Shown: positions 16,721 through 24,990, counted from the stretch's first letter. The stretch is 64,000 nt of DNA from Acidobacteriota bacterium (GCA_003223935.1 QHXQ01000036.1:22061-86060), one strand, 5' to 3'. The notes: a model not told the origin generated them from the letters alone. Numbers and translations are program-made.

Positions 16721-18352
16721 CACGCCATCGGCGTAGAGCACGCGATTGCTCGGCTTGATGTTCTCGCCGCCGATCTGCACGGCCGCGCTCACCGTCGCCA
16801 AGCTCTCGCTCGGTTTGAACACCTTATCGCCCGCGTGCAGTTTGTCTGCGTTCGGCACAATCGCCCGCCCGATGCGAACGGCCGTAACGGCGTTCAGCAG
16901 CCCCGCGCCCTGTGCGTAGAGGCTCTGCATCTTGTTGTTGTGGAACTGCGCGAGCGGGAGCGCCTGCGCCGAGCGTAGGAGCGCCGCTTTCACAAGTGCC
17001 GGTGTCAGAGACTTGTTTGCTTCGAGCATCAAAGCGACCGTGCCGGAGACGACGGGCGTCGAGAAGGACGTGCCCGAATAGGTGAAGTAAGCGTTGCGCA
17101 GCGCATTGCCACCAGTCGGCTGCACGATGCGGTCGGGCGCTTCCGTCGCGAGCGTCGAGTTCGGCTCTTGCGTCATCGCTGCGACGACGCGGCGACCGGG
17201 CGCGAGCAGATCGGGCTTGGCAAGGTGGTCATACTGCGTCGGCCCTTTTGAAGACCACTCGGCAACTGTGTCGTCCGAACGCTTGGCTGTGCCATGCGAA
17301 TCGGTCGCGCCGACGGTGATGACGTAAGGGCTGTTGCCGGGGCTGCCAACGCTGCCATAGACGAGCCGGTGAATATCATTGCCCTGCGCGTCTTTGCCGA
17401 TCACTTCGTCAGTCCGCCCGTTGTTGCCTGCGCTGGCGACGACGACGATACCCGCGTTGACCGCATGCGCGACCGCTACGCACAACGGGTCTTTGCGCCA
17501 AGACTCGCGCACAGGCGTGCCAAGGCTCATGTTGATGATGTTGATGCCATAGCGATCACGATTCTGGATCGCCCAGTTGACGGCGCGCAGCACACTGCTC
17601 GTCGTGCCCGCACCATGCTCGTCGAGCGCGCGCAGGTCAACGATGTTCGCGTCCGGCGCAACGCCGCGATAGTTCGCGCCGTAGCCGTTCGAGCCAGCGC
17701 CGCCACCGGCCGCAACGCTCGCCACGCCCGTGCCGTGCCCGTCGGGGTCGCCTGCCATCGGGCGGTCTGTGAAATCAACGCGCGCGAGCACGCGCGACTT
17801 GGTTTTGCTCTTGGCGAAATCCGGGTGCGTGTAGCTGATGCCGCTGTCAATCACCGCGATGGTCACGCCCTTGCCGGTGAAGCCCGTCAGTTCTGTGCTG
17901 TTGCTGTTTCCGCCCTGCACTTGATCGACGCCTGTCGTCTCGCGCGTCAAACTCAACGCCGCCTTCACCGGACGATCCGGCGACACATACACGACATCTT
18001 CGCGCGCTGCCAACGCTGCCAACTGGTTCGCGGGCACGTCGGCGACGAACGTATTGAGCGTCTGGTAGCTCTGCCGCTCTACCCCACCAACGGACGCGAC
18101 GGCGTCGTTCTGTGTCGTCTCCGCGCTGCTCTTGCTCTGCACGACGACGCGCACGAGCGCCGCGCTCTCTTGCGCCGGAACGCTCTGCGTGTTTGTGGCG
18201 CTACTGGGTTGGAACTCTGGGGCGAGTTTGCTGTTCTGGATTGTAGTGGTGGATTTGGTTTGTGCTTTGACGGTTGCCGTTGCTTGTAGGGGGACGAGAG
18301 CGACAAGCAGGATGGCGATGGCGTTGAAGCAAGCTGTGATACGACGCAACAT
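16067..18352 (-). CDS. Secreted subtilisin-like serine protease (S8) with GDGIVM repeat tail
   Basis: The 761-residue protein has a signal peptide (ITACFNAIAILLVALVPL), an inhibitor-I9-like propeptide (about 65-128; ending in VVYVSPDRPV) and a subtilase domain. The catalytic residues are D169 (AVIDSGISYTHPDF), H206 (DGHGTGVASVAAG), oxyanion N310 (ASAGNNG) and S429 (SGTSFSTPVVSG). Residues 540-761 are almost entirely six-residue repeats of the type DGIVMG or DGIILA, with a few spacers (for example VVHKGQLTLA and NRPLS). Such Gly/Asp/hydrophobic hexads could form a beta-solenoid. The ATG at 18352 has AAGGGA upstream; the longer frame is not protein-like. It converges on the matrixin gene and shares a bidirectional terminator with it. 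Confidence 0.93.
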   Translation of the reverse strand: MLRRITACFNAIAILLVALVPLQATATVKAQTKSTTTIQNSKLAPEFQPSSATNTQSVPAQESAALVRVVVQSKSSAETTQNDAVASVGGVERQSYQTLNTFVADVPANQLAALAAREDVVYVSPDRPVKAALSLTRETTGVDQVQGGNSNSTELTGFTGKGVTIAVIDSGISYTHPDFAKSKTKSRVLARVDFTDRPMAGDPDGHGTGVASVAAGGGAGSNGYGANYRGVAPDANIVDLRALDEHGAGTTSSVLRAVNWAIQNRDRYGINIINMSLGTPVRESWRKDPLCVAVAHAVNAGIVVVASAGNNGRTDEVIGKDAQGNDIHRLVYGSVGSPGNSPYVITVGATDSHGTAKRSDDTVAEWSSKGPTQYDHLAKPDLLAPGRRVVAAMTQEPNSTLATEAPDRIVQPTGGNALRNAYFTYSGTSFSTPVVSGTVALMLEANKSLTPALVKAALLRSAQALPLAQFHNNKMQSLYAQGAGLLNAVTAVRIGRAIVPNADKLHAGDKVFKPSESLATVSAAVQIGGENIKPSNRVLYADGVIFANRPVLTNGIVMGDGIVMGDGIILADGIVMGDGIMLGDGILLTDGIVMGDGIVMGDHTNADGIIFGDAVVHKGQLTLADGIVMGDGIVMGDGIVMGDGIIILADGTMKSDGIIILGDNRPLSDGIVMGDGIVMSDGIILADGIVMGDGIVMGDGIVMGDGIILADSKLRADGIVMGDGIVMGDGIIIMGDGIILADGIVLGDGILMGDGIIILGD

Positions 18353-18815
18353 ATGTTTTCCCTTCTTTCTTCTACCGCCGCGCTCTTGCCGCCCATTGGC
18401 ACGAGGGGAACGACGGGTCACGAGGTTTAATGTCAAAGGATTTTCAATTTGAGACCGCTGACAGGCCATGCTTCTGAGGAGTGAGCCTCACCGGCATGCG
18501 GCCTCAGAGTTTTAGGCCGCGTTACTCTGTCGGCCTTCACCTGTCAACGATCTTGCCCATCCTCTTGACAACCCTCGTGCCACAAAGAAGGGAACTCGCA
18601 GCCCAACGCTAAGTGAGAAAATAATAGGACTTGCCCACGCAAACGCAGATGCTCGTGAAATGCTCGTCCAACCCGCAAACTTGGATACCAATTAAACACT
18701 TCCACGACTGAATCCGCAGAAGTCGCAGATTTTCCGTGTGAATGTTTGAGAGTAGAGGTTATTGGTAGAAATGTTTACCGGCTATACAGTGGTTAATAGG
18801 TAAACACCGAGAAAA
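18353..18815. other. Upstream region of the subtilase gene
   Basis: No gene is supported here. A plausible ribosome-binding site for the subtilase lies at the very start. The rest is AT-richer from about 18590 and runs straight into array B. No clear promoter boxes or long hairpins were identified. Confidence 0.4.
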
Positions 18816-19319
18816 ATGCTCTGCACAGACCAACGGAACACCTGTACAAACCTCCGAAACACCTGCACAAAGCAGCGGAACACCTGCACAGACCACCGAA
18901 ACCTCTCCGCAGACCACCGTTACGCCTCCGCAAGTGACCGGAACATCTCCGCAGACCACCGTTACGCCTCCGCAGCCGACCGAAACACGGTCGCAACCCT
19001 CCGGTAACGCTCCGCAGCCTATCTTTCACGCCGCGCAGACTATCTATAACACTGCGCAGCGCACCTTACACCCCGCGCAGACGCTCTCTTACGCTCCGCA
19101 ACCCGCCTGTGCGCCGTCGCAGCCTACCTGTACGCTGCCGCCGCCTATCTGTAGCTCTGCGCAAAGCTCCTGCCACGCGCCGCAGCCTACCTGTCGCGCT
19201 CCGCAACGCACCTATGCGCCTGCGCAAACGACCTGTCACGCTGCACAAGCCATCTGCGCCCCCGCGCCAATGACCAGTACGCCCGCGCAACGAGGCTTGC
19301 ACACCGGACGAAGCATCTG
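18816..19319. repeat. Tandem array B: 24 units of 21 bp
   Basis: Twenty-four consecutive units in exact 21-bp register (18816, 18837, 18858 and so on to 19299) share a loose core ACGCCTCCGCAGCCNACC. The first four units are AC-rich and the later ones GC-rich. No insertion or deletion breaks the register over 504 bp. Open frames exist on both strands. The plus frame gives heptapeptides such as TPPQPTE and NAPQPIF from a GTG at 18934. The minus frame gives GLRRRNG-type heptads but has a stop in the middle. No ribosome-binding site was found, so it is treated as a non-coding repeat with a coding alternative. Confidence 0.9.
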
Positions 19320-19341
19320 CGCCGCCGCGCTAGCGGCGTAT

Positions 19342-19502
19342 GACTTTAGCTCGGCGTTTCAACGCCGGGAAAGATGATGTAATCAAACCACCGCATCGCG
19401 CGCGCGACGCCTGAACCGGCGCGCACAATTCAGGCGGCGCGCGCGCGCCGCGGCGGCGTGGCTGTGGCGTCGTTCCCGGCGTTGAAACGCCGAGCTAAAG
19501 TC
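19342..19502. repeat. 161-bp inverted-repeat element (REP/BIME-like)
   Basis: A 30-bp sequence at 19342-19371 is repeated perfectly as its complement at 19473-19502. Each arm also contains its own small palindrome (CGGCGTT-TC-AACGCCG). The 101-bp centre is extremely GC-rich with CGCGCG runs and codes for nothing recognisable. The arrangement of nested hairpins in inverted orientation resembles bacterial interspersed mosaic elements or a MITE. No target-site duplication was identified by eye. Confidence 0.85.
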
Positions 19503-19562
19503 ACCGCGCCGCCGATGGCGGCGGGTTGGGCGGCGGCTGAAATGGAGCTTAGCGGCTGTTGC

Positions 19563-19880
19563 TTAACGGCGCTTGTGGCGGGCGGTTGGTTTGCGTCTGA
19601 TGCCCTCACTCTTCGTCGGGCTGGGCAGTCTGGCGGGTAGGTCTAGCTCATCGTCAACGAGCACTTCCATGTGCACGTTTGCCACGTGCGCGTATTGCAA
19701 GACAACTAGCAATGATGGTTCGCCCCTACTTAATTCGTAATCTGAAATTCTGGTGTACTTGAAGGTATCTTCGACGCCTAATCGATAAAGCATGTCCGTT
19801 TGAGAGAGTCCAAGCGCATTACGAATCTGTAACAACTTCTCGGCCAGCCGTTCCGGCTTTTGTCGCGGCTTTGCGCCCAT
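19563..19880 (-). CDS. XRE-family HTH transcriptional regulator
   Basis: The 105-residue protein carries a lambda-repressor-like HTH near residues 12-65 (LLQIRNALGLSQTDMLYRLG, then YTRISDYELSRGEPSLLVVLQYAHVANV). This matches the usual XRE layout with an extra loop between helices 3 and 4. A basic C-terminal tail follows (RRKPTARHKRR). It is transcribed divergently from a lone receiver-domain gene at 20086. A perfect inverted repeat 45 nt upstream of the start (19925-19946) is a likely operator, possibly for autoregulation. Confidence 0.85.
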   Translation of the reverse strand: MGAKPRQKPERLAEKLLQIRNALGLSQTDMLYRLGVEDTFKYTRISDYELSRGEPSLLVVLQYAHVANVHMEVLVDDELDLPARLPSPTKSEGIRRKPTARHKRR

Positions 19881-19924
19881 CAGAAGCAGCCTCCTGATGG
19901 AGCAAATGACCTGAACGACTTGTC

Positions 19925-19946
19925 TTTATCCGGGATTGCGGATAAA
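19925..19946. promoter_or_regulatory. Putative operator TTTATCCG-N6-CGGATAAA
   Basis: A perfect 8-bp inverted repeat with a 6-bp spacer lies in the divergent region between the XRE gene (start 19880) and the receiver gene (start 20086). The size and half-site spacing fit a dimeric HTH repressor. Binding by the adjacent XRE protein is inferred from position only. Confidence 0.55.
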
Positions 19947-20085
19947 ATCTGATTGCGTTTGAAATTCGCCGCGAGTTTGCACCTGCACTCAACGGCGACG
20001 CTCATCACACAATTCGTGAAGGTGAGCTACGCATGCAACCGTTGCTGATTTTTCAAAGACTAGACCGGGCGCAAGGATACCACAG

Positions 20086-20454
20086 ATGCCCCTCACCATC
20101 TTGCACGTCGAAGATAACCCGCTCGTCGCTCTGACGATCAAAGACCTGCTGGAGTTTGAAGGCTGGCAAGTGACGTTGTGTGAAGACGGCCTCGCTGCCC
20201 TGCGTGAGTTGCAGAGCGCGACGCCCTACGACCTCTTACTACTTGATCAGGATGTGCCGCACCTTGACGGCCTGCAACTCATCCGCCACGCCCGCACGCT
20301 CGCGCACCGACAGCACACGCCGATCATCATGCTCTCTGCCAATCAGTGCAGCGCTGAGGCCCGCAGAGTCGGCGCGGACATATTTCTACAGAAACCGGAA
20401 GGCATCAACCGCCTCGTCTCAACTATCATTCGCTTATTACATCAGGCTGCGTGA
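20086..20454 (+). CDS. Stand-alone response-regulator receiver protein
   Basis: The 122-residue CheY-like protein is a receiver domain with no output domain. It has the acidic pair E9/D10 (HVEDNP), a phospho-acceptor Asp near 54 (LLLLDQDVPHLDG), Ser in MLSAN at the Thr/Ser position, and the KPEG lysine. The usual hydrophobic MP after the phospho-Asp is VP here. No kinase gene is adjacent, so its partner is unknown. The TGA stop lies in the loop edge of a hairpin at 20443-20473. Confidence 0.9.
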   Translation: MPLTILHVEDNPLVALTIKDLLEFEGWQVTLCEDGLAALRELQSATPYDLLLLDQDVPHLDGLQLIRHARTLAHRQHTPIIMLSANQCSAEARRVGADIFLQKPEGINRLVSTIIRLLHQAA

Positions 20455-20473
20455 CGGGTGCACACGCAGCCTG
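20443..20473. terminator. Hairpin at the end of the receiver gene
   Basis: An 11-bp perfect stem (CAGGCTGCGTG at 20443-20453 with CACGCAGCCTG at 20463-20473) overlaps the stop codon. It has no T tract, so it may be a 3'-end stabiliser rather than a classical terminator. Confidence 0.5.
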
Positions 20474-20510
20474 CGCTGGCACGTCTTGAGGCCGTGGGGA
20501 CTGTGCCGCA

Positions 20511-20550
20511 TTGGCCGCCATGCTTGGGCATTATGGCGGCCAAATTTCAT
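20511..20550. terminator. Second hairpin after the receiver gene
   Basis: An 11-bp stem (TTGGCCGCCAT at 20511-20521 with ATGGCGGCCAA at 20533-20543) is followed by ATTTCAT on the plus strand. It could terminate plus-strand transcription. The region 20455-20836 otherwise contains no supported gene. Confidence 0.55.
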
Positions 20551-20836
20551 CTTGGAATGTCTCTGCAACCAACGGACTTTCCGCTTAGTTGTGCTCATAG
20601 AAACCGAGCACCGGCTCGCCGAAATTTGCCTGTAAGTTCAAAATCTCTCGCCCATTTGCTTACATCGGATGAGACTTTTCAATGACAATTTATCCCGTCT
20701 GACCCGCTGTGGAATCAAAAAACAGGCTAAGTTGGGGGCCAGCAACGAGACTCTTCAGTTATAATGTCTCATTGCGTTATGACCAATCGCGTAGAAGATG
20801 AAGACTGCTCACCACGGCCCTTCAGCGGGTCGCCGG

Positions 20837-22789
20837 TTATGCCTGTTTCTTCCGAGGCTTACTCTTTTTACGTGGGCGGTCGAGTTTGAGCAGACGATAG
20901 TAGGGTGACGTCGGCCCCTGCCGCTCAATAAACTTTTTGACGCGGTCGCGGCCCACACCGAGTTTATCGGCGATTTTTGTGATTGAGCTTTTGTCTTCGC
21001 AATTCCCGATGTACCAGTTGAAGACTCGATCCTCGGCTTGGTCTATGTGCCCACACTTCTCCTTATATAGGGTCAGAGTCGTCTCCATCTTCTCCTCGAT
21101 AGCTCTCCTCCGATCCTTAACGTACTCGTGCTGAATCTGCGCTTCAAGGGTTTTCGCCGTCTCTAAGTGTCGGCGGGCCTCGACCATAGCATCCGATTCT
21201 CTGTACACGTCCGCCGCCACGAGGTGTCCCATTGCAAGTAGCCGAGGGTTGCCGTTCTTGCTCAGTTCAATGATGGCCCGGGCGCTCTTCAACGCTTCCG
21301 CGCCGGCTCGATCCCGCTTTGCTCTGTTTGCCGTAGCGTCAAAATACTTCTTGAAGAATAACTGCACCGTGCCGTAGGTGATCATGCTTTCCGTTGTGTC
21401 GATCAGGTTCCTATTCCCCGTATCCTTGATGAAGTCGAGTAGGCTCTGTGCATTCGGGTAACTCTCAATCCCCTCCTTCCCGCCCGTCGCGTGTTTGAAG
21501 GCCATCTCACAGTGATTCAGGGCGGCGCGCAGCAGTCCATCTCCTCTGTTTTTGATCTCTACAGCAGTACCTTGCCAAGCAGCATAGGCGGCGCGACAGT
21601 GCAGCAGGCTGATTCGTGAGTTCCAATGGGGCCCAAGCGGTGAAAGCCGCTCCATTTTGCGCAGGGTTATCTGCATCTCGTCGGACTTACCGCATGCGTG
21701 CTGGATAGCCGCAAGCTCCCGCAGGCCATACATGTACATCTTAGCATTGCCTAAGCCCTCTTTAGGCTCCAATTGGGGGAGTATCTTCCGAGTGAGTTCG
21801 CGTTCGAGCGCGAGAAAGTCGCTCGTCTTCGTTCGAGACGTGCGTGCTCTCTTGATCCCGATCATCAGCAACTCGTTGAACAGGCGATGGTAGCTATGCC
21901 CGTGCAGGCGAAACAGGAACCGTGCGGCTTGGCAGGCGTGATTCGCAATATCCAAGAAGCCGCGTTGTAGATTGTCGAGACCGAAGTTGAAGAGGATGGC
22001 TAAGGTATGCTTTCGCCGAATGAAGATGAGATCGTCCTCCAAGTCCATAATCTCATTCTCCATCTTCTCCCTTTCCTTCGCATCCAGTTTCCGCTGCTTA
22101 CCCGACTGCGCCTGAGTGGCCAACCGCTCGGTGCGCATGGTTAACATCTCGATGATTTCGGTGGCGCGCTCGTCGAGACACTCGACAACACTGAGTAGCT
22201 TGTCGCGTACATAGGTGTATGCCTCACGTCGCCGCGCCAGCCGCGCCTGTGCAGTGCGCACGAAGGCAAGCGTTGTCCACGCGGGCAACTTTTCGTCGGG
22301 TAGATGCAACTTCCTGCGGACGAACTCTTCGAGTGCGTTCAATTCGAGCAGGAGGATGCCGGGGTCAATACTCTTACGCCGGCTCTCGATGGCCGCCACG
22401 CAGCAGAGAACGTTCGCCTTCCACAGTGTGCGCATCTTCGGATCAGTGAAATCGGCCGCAAGCGCAGGGCTACTCTTGCCACGCACGTTGAAGTGCTCGA
22501 CCGAAGCGGTCGGCTCGTCGTATATCGCCCGCTCGATGCTAGGTATCACTCGCCCGCGGTAATCATCCACCTCGTAGAGCAACCCCAAGGCTTTGAAATA
22601 GATTGCGGGCTTCACCGCCTGCGCGGCCCACTCGATGCTCTCGAACAGGGCGAGCAGTTGCGCGTGTTGCTCCGCCAGCTCAGCCTCTTGGTCAGTGGCC
22701 GCCATCCCGTGCAGGTAGCGAGTCGGATTTTTATAAAGGCTTGAGAGTTTGTAGTAGGCCGCTGTGAGGGCCTTCAAGGCTGAGGTCAT
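20837..22789 (-). CDS. Large helical-repeat protein with C-terminal HTH-like segment
   Basis: This 650-residue protein was not recognised as a known family. Nearly all of it is predicted alpha-helical with TPR-like stretches (about 250-560: HACQAARFLFRLHGHSY, ALNHCEMAFKHATGG, AMVEARRHLETAKTLEAQI). It also has a charged coiled-coil-like region (about 225-265) full of Lys/Glu. Near the C-terminus ITKIADKLGVGRDRVKKFIE looks like a helix-turn-helix, followed by a basic Lys/Arg/Pro tail. It is divergent from the exported peptide and TIR/DMT genes, with a 395-bp control region between, so it may be their regulator or sensor (inference). Base composition is slightly less GC-rich than the flanks, as across the whole 20-26 kb block. 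Confidence 0.8.
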   Translation of the reverse strand: MTSALKALTAAYYKLSSLYKNPTRYLHGMAATDQEAELAEQHAQLLALFESIEWAAQAVKPAIYFKALGLLYEVDDYRGRVIPSIERAIYDEPTASVEHFNVRGKSSPALAADFTDPKMRTLWKANVLCCVAAIESRRKSIDPGILLLELNALEEFVRRKLHLPDEKLPAWTTLAFVRTAQARLARRREAYTYVRDKLLSVVECLDERATEIIEMLTMRTERLATQAQSGKQRKLDAKEREKMENEIMDLEDDLIFIRRKHTLAILFNFGLDNLQRGFLDIANHACQAARFLFRLHGHSYHRLFNELLMIGIKRARTSRTKTSDFLALERELTRKILPQLEPKEGLGNAKMYMYGLRELAAIQHACGKSDEMQITLRKMERLSPLGPHWNSRISLLHCRAAYAAWQGTAVEIKNRGDGLLRAALNHCEMAFKHATGGKEGIESYPNAQSLLDFIKDTGNRNLIDTTESMITYGTVQLFFKKYFDATANRAKRDRAGAEALKSARAIIELSKNGNPRLLAMGHLVAADVYRESDAMVEARRHLETAKTLEAQIQHEYVKDRRRAIEEKMETTLTLYKEKCGHIDQAEDRVFNWYIGNCEDKSSITKIADKLGVGRDRVKKFIERQGPTSPYYRLLKLDRPRKKSKPRKKQA

Positions 22790-23184
22790 GATGAAACCCT
22801 TGTCGGGCGCAACCGAAGAGTTCGGCCCGCGTGTCGTAAACCTACATTTTTTTGTTCGAACTCGGCAATTCTGAGGGACAGATTTGACTTAGTATCTTCA
22901 CCGCATCGTCAGCTTGGTCTCTCTCGGAGAGATACCTTTGAACAAACTAGAGCCAGGTCACGTCGAAAGAACGTCCTGCTGTCGGGGCCGCCGGTTGGCA
23001 GGGCAGTAGAGCGCGGCCCCCGAAGCTCTTAGTAAGGAGACCACACTATAGTGAATCCGCACCTCGGCAGCAAGTCTTATCGTGCAGGCGACTCGTCACC
23101 CTAACACGGGAGTCGAGCCAGCCGCACATGCAAACCGGCACATTCACAGCATTGAGCAGATAGACAAAACAGGAGGCAGAACAA
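22790..23184. promoter_or_regulatory. Divergent control region with palindromes
   Basis: No gene is supported in these 395 bp, which lie between the helical-repeat gene and the exported-peptide gene. It contains a 13-bp inverted repeat TCTCTCGGAGAGA (22920-22932), a candidate operator, and a GC hairpin GGGGCCGC/GCGGCCCC (22984-22991 with 23013-23020). Promoters for both directions must lie here, but boxes could not be assigned with confidence. Confidence 0.45.
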
Positions 23185-23376
23185 ATGAAGAAGATCGTGA
23201 CAACCATCGCGCTGATCATGGCTCTTGGCCTGACCGCTTTCGCCAGTCACGTTGAGCGGAGCGCGCCGCTTGCGTGCTCCGAGGGACGCCACCGCGTCTT
23301 AGCCGACAAGGGCACGCCGCCGATGCGCGCTATAGCGAGTCACGGCGTCGTAGCCCGCGATAGCCACTTGAACTGA
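23185..23376 (+). CDS. Small exported peptide
   Basis: The 63-residue product has a strong ribosome-binding site (AGGAGG about 9 nt upstream of the ATG). Its typical Sec signal peptide (MKKIVTTIALIMALGLTAFA) would be cut after AFA or AFASH. The remaining 40 or so residues carry one Cys and are basic (RSAPLACSEGRHRVLADKG). No homologous family was recognised. It is the first plus-strand gene of the TIR region, 361 nt ahead of the TIR start. It could be a separate gene or part of the same transcript. Confidence 0.65.
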   Translation: MKKIVTTIALIMALGLTAFASHVERSAPLACSEGRHRVLADKGTPPMRAIASHGVVARDSHLN

Positions 23377-23737
23377 TCTCTGACTATACAGGCGTGTGGC
23401 CGTAGGGAGGGCCGTGCGTCAGCCAGTTAAAAGGCGTGCGGACGCACTCCACCTTTTAACACGGTCACTGATAATTGCCGGTGGGATATACCCGCGCCCG
23501 CTCCGCAGTGTGGGTATATCCTCCCGCAGCACGGCTGGGTGCTCGCGCCGTCGCACATCCGCCCCAGATATAGGCATAGATCAGTTCCGTGTTTTTCGAC
23601 CGCTTGGCGTAACGGTCGCTACGCGATGCCCCTCGCCTATGGGAGCGCACGGAGGTCTCTCTTTCGCTGGTGATACTAACCGCTTAACTACCCGAGTTCG
23701 GAATTTCACACTTGCTATCACGACAGGAGGCATGTCC
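23377..23737 (+). promoter_or_regulatory. Structured leader upstream of the TIR gene
   Basis: This 361-nt region contains a hairpin with arms GTTAAAAGG (23426-23434) and CCTTTTAAC (23452-23460), extended inward by TGC/GCA. A second hairpin has arms GGATATACCC (23484-23493) and GGGTATATCC (23512-23521). AGGAGG lies at its 3' end, 7 nt before the TIR start. An open frame crosses it but is not protein-like. It could be a 5' regulatory leader or encode a small RNA. Confidence 0.45.
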
Positions 23738-24949
23738 ATGGTGGAATTGGCGAGACCAGAAGTTTTCCCTAAACCAGAAGTTTTCTTTAGTTACTGCACG
23801 GAAGACCGTGAGGCGGCAAGAGACCTCATCACTTTTTTGCACAGCCTGCCTATTAATCTCAAAGTCGATGATGAGATATTGTTGCCGGCTAATCGGATAA
23901 GTGACCGGCTCCGCGAGGAGATAGAGCGTGCGCATGGCTGCGTCTTCCTGCTCACGGAGAATTCACTCAGAAGCCGGTGGTGCGCGTTCGAGGTCGGCAC
24001 ATTCTGGGGCACGGGCAAGCCGATCATCATCTACAATCCTGCGGGGCTGAACTACGACGGCCCGCTCGATGACATCAAACAGGCTCGGAGTCTCGACGAT
24101 ATCAAACGCACGCTTGAAGGGCTGGAGGTGCGCAGCAAGCCGCTCGCGTCCGTGACGGTCGAAGAAGCGGCCCAGATTTTTGAGAAGGGACTCAATGCCG
24201 TCGTCCAGAGCGTGTCCACAGAGCTTGCCGAGGTTCGTGCTTACCTGCCCCAGTTAAAATATATCGACAAGTATCTGGAGAGACAGGGCATCTATCTTTC
24301 AAACCACGCCGAAGTGTTAGCCCATGTCACCGGCATGGTGGAACAAGCGCCGGAGATATTGCGCTGCGCCTGGGATGTTCCCAGTTTCGGTTCGATCTCT
24401 GCTGAAAAGGAGTATCGCATCTGCTGCGACACGCTTGACACGTACATCGCGAAAGAGGAGTGGGACATAACAATCCTGCTGCTGCCCGCCGATGTCGGGG
24501 TGAATATCGTCAATACGGAGTTCAACGAACTCAAGCTACGGCGACAGGCATGGGTCGAAGATATTCAGGCCTTACGCAGGTTTCAAGGCTATCAGCAGCG
24601 CGCCGTGCAGCGTGGCCATCGTAGATTCAAGATCGGGTGGCTGGCCGTAAACAGAGATGCCAAAGGCATCCCGCTGGGACTGCACAGCATGCCGCTCAAC
24701 ATCTGGATAGCCAACGACGACGAAGCGGTTTTCTCCACCGTCATAGATAACTACCACCCGACGAGTACAGATTCGACCACGGGGTCGCAAGTGCAGGAAA
24801 TCGGGTTTTCGACCCGCAACCCCAACATGGTGCGCTTTTTAATCGAGATCATGGAGAAGTATATCCAAAACGTTGACGAGGACATAAAGCTCAACGACCA
24901 AATCGCGGCCTCTGAAGATGTAAGGCTCAGGATAGAACGTTCAATGTAA
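23738..24949 (+). CDS. TIR-domain protein with uncharacterised C-terminal domain
   Basis: From the ATG at 23738 (AGGAGG 7 nt upstream; an ATG at 23732 is too close to it) the protein has 403 residues. The N-terminal 140 or so form a TIR domain: VFFSYCTEDREAARDL (BB-side start), the conserved RLREEIERAHGCVFLLTEN strand-helix, and SRWCAFEVG, whose E85 matches the catalytic Glu of NAD-cleaving TIR domains. The rest (about 145-403) has a helical segment (LKYIDKYLERQGIYLSNHAE) and an alpha/beta part with WDITILLLPADVGVN and FKIGWLAVNRDAKGIPLG. I do not recognise that part; it may be a sensor. Bacterial TIR proteins of this kind commonly act in anti-phage defence by degrading NAD. A DMT-family membrane gene follows 41 nt downstream. 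Confidence 0.88.
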   Translation: MVELARPEVFPKPEVFFSYCTEDREAARDLITFLHSLPINLKVDDEILLPANRISDRLREEIERAHGCVFLLTENSLRSRWCAFEVGTFWGTGKPIIIYNPAGLNYDGPLDDIKQARSLDDIKRTLEGLEVRSKPLASVTVEEAAQIFEKGLNAVVQSVSTELAEVRAYLPQLKYIDKYLERQGIYLSNHAEVLAHVTGMVEQAPEILRCAWDVPSFGSISAEKEYRICCDTLDTYIAKEEWDITILLLPADVGVNIVNTEFNELKLRRQAWVEDIQALRRFQGYQQRAVQRGHRRFKIGWLAVNRDAKGIPLGLHSMPLNIWIANDDEAVFSTVIDNYHPTSTDSTTGSQVQEIGFSTRNPNMVRFLIEIMEKYIQNVDEDIKLNDQIAASEDVRLRIERSM

Positions 24950-24990
24950 GAGCGGAAACGACTGAAGGGAGATTGGAAAGGAGAAAGCAG

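Noticed and set aside
16028..16978. 316-codon plus-strand frame with AITHHDAVA-like repeats
   Set aside because: It is the antisense of the GDGIVM repeats. It has no ribosome-binding site and lies after the bidirectional terminator.
17294..18289. 331-codon plus-strand frame opposite the subtilase
   Set aside because: The minus strand encodes the catalytic triad. The plus frame is an Arg/Ala/His-rich antisense shadow of a GC-rich gene.
19066..19302. Arg-rich open frames on the minus strand of array B (RLRRRTG-type repeats)
   Set aside because: The same frame is broken by a stop in the middle of the array, and there is no start signal. Composition follows the DNA repeat.
18934..19377. Open frame of 147 codons with TPPQPT heptapeptides over array B
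   Set aside because: It starts with a GTG inside the array without a ribosome-binding site, the repeat continues in phase upstream of it, and other frames on both strands are equally open. It is more simply a by-product of the 21-bp period.
20458..20685. 75-codon frame after the receiver gene
   Set aside because: It has no ribosome-binding site and covers two hairpins. Composition is not protein-like.
20760..20765. TATAAT as a -10 box
   Set aside because: No -35 element at proper distance (the nearest TTGGGG is 22 nt away), and no gene starts downstream on that strand within 2 kb.
23396..23737. N-terminal extension of the TIR protein from 23396
   Set aside because: The extension has no domain pattern, crosses two hairpins, and a perfect AGGAGG precedes the ATG at 23738.
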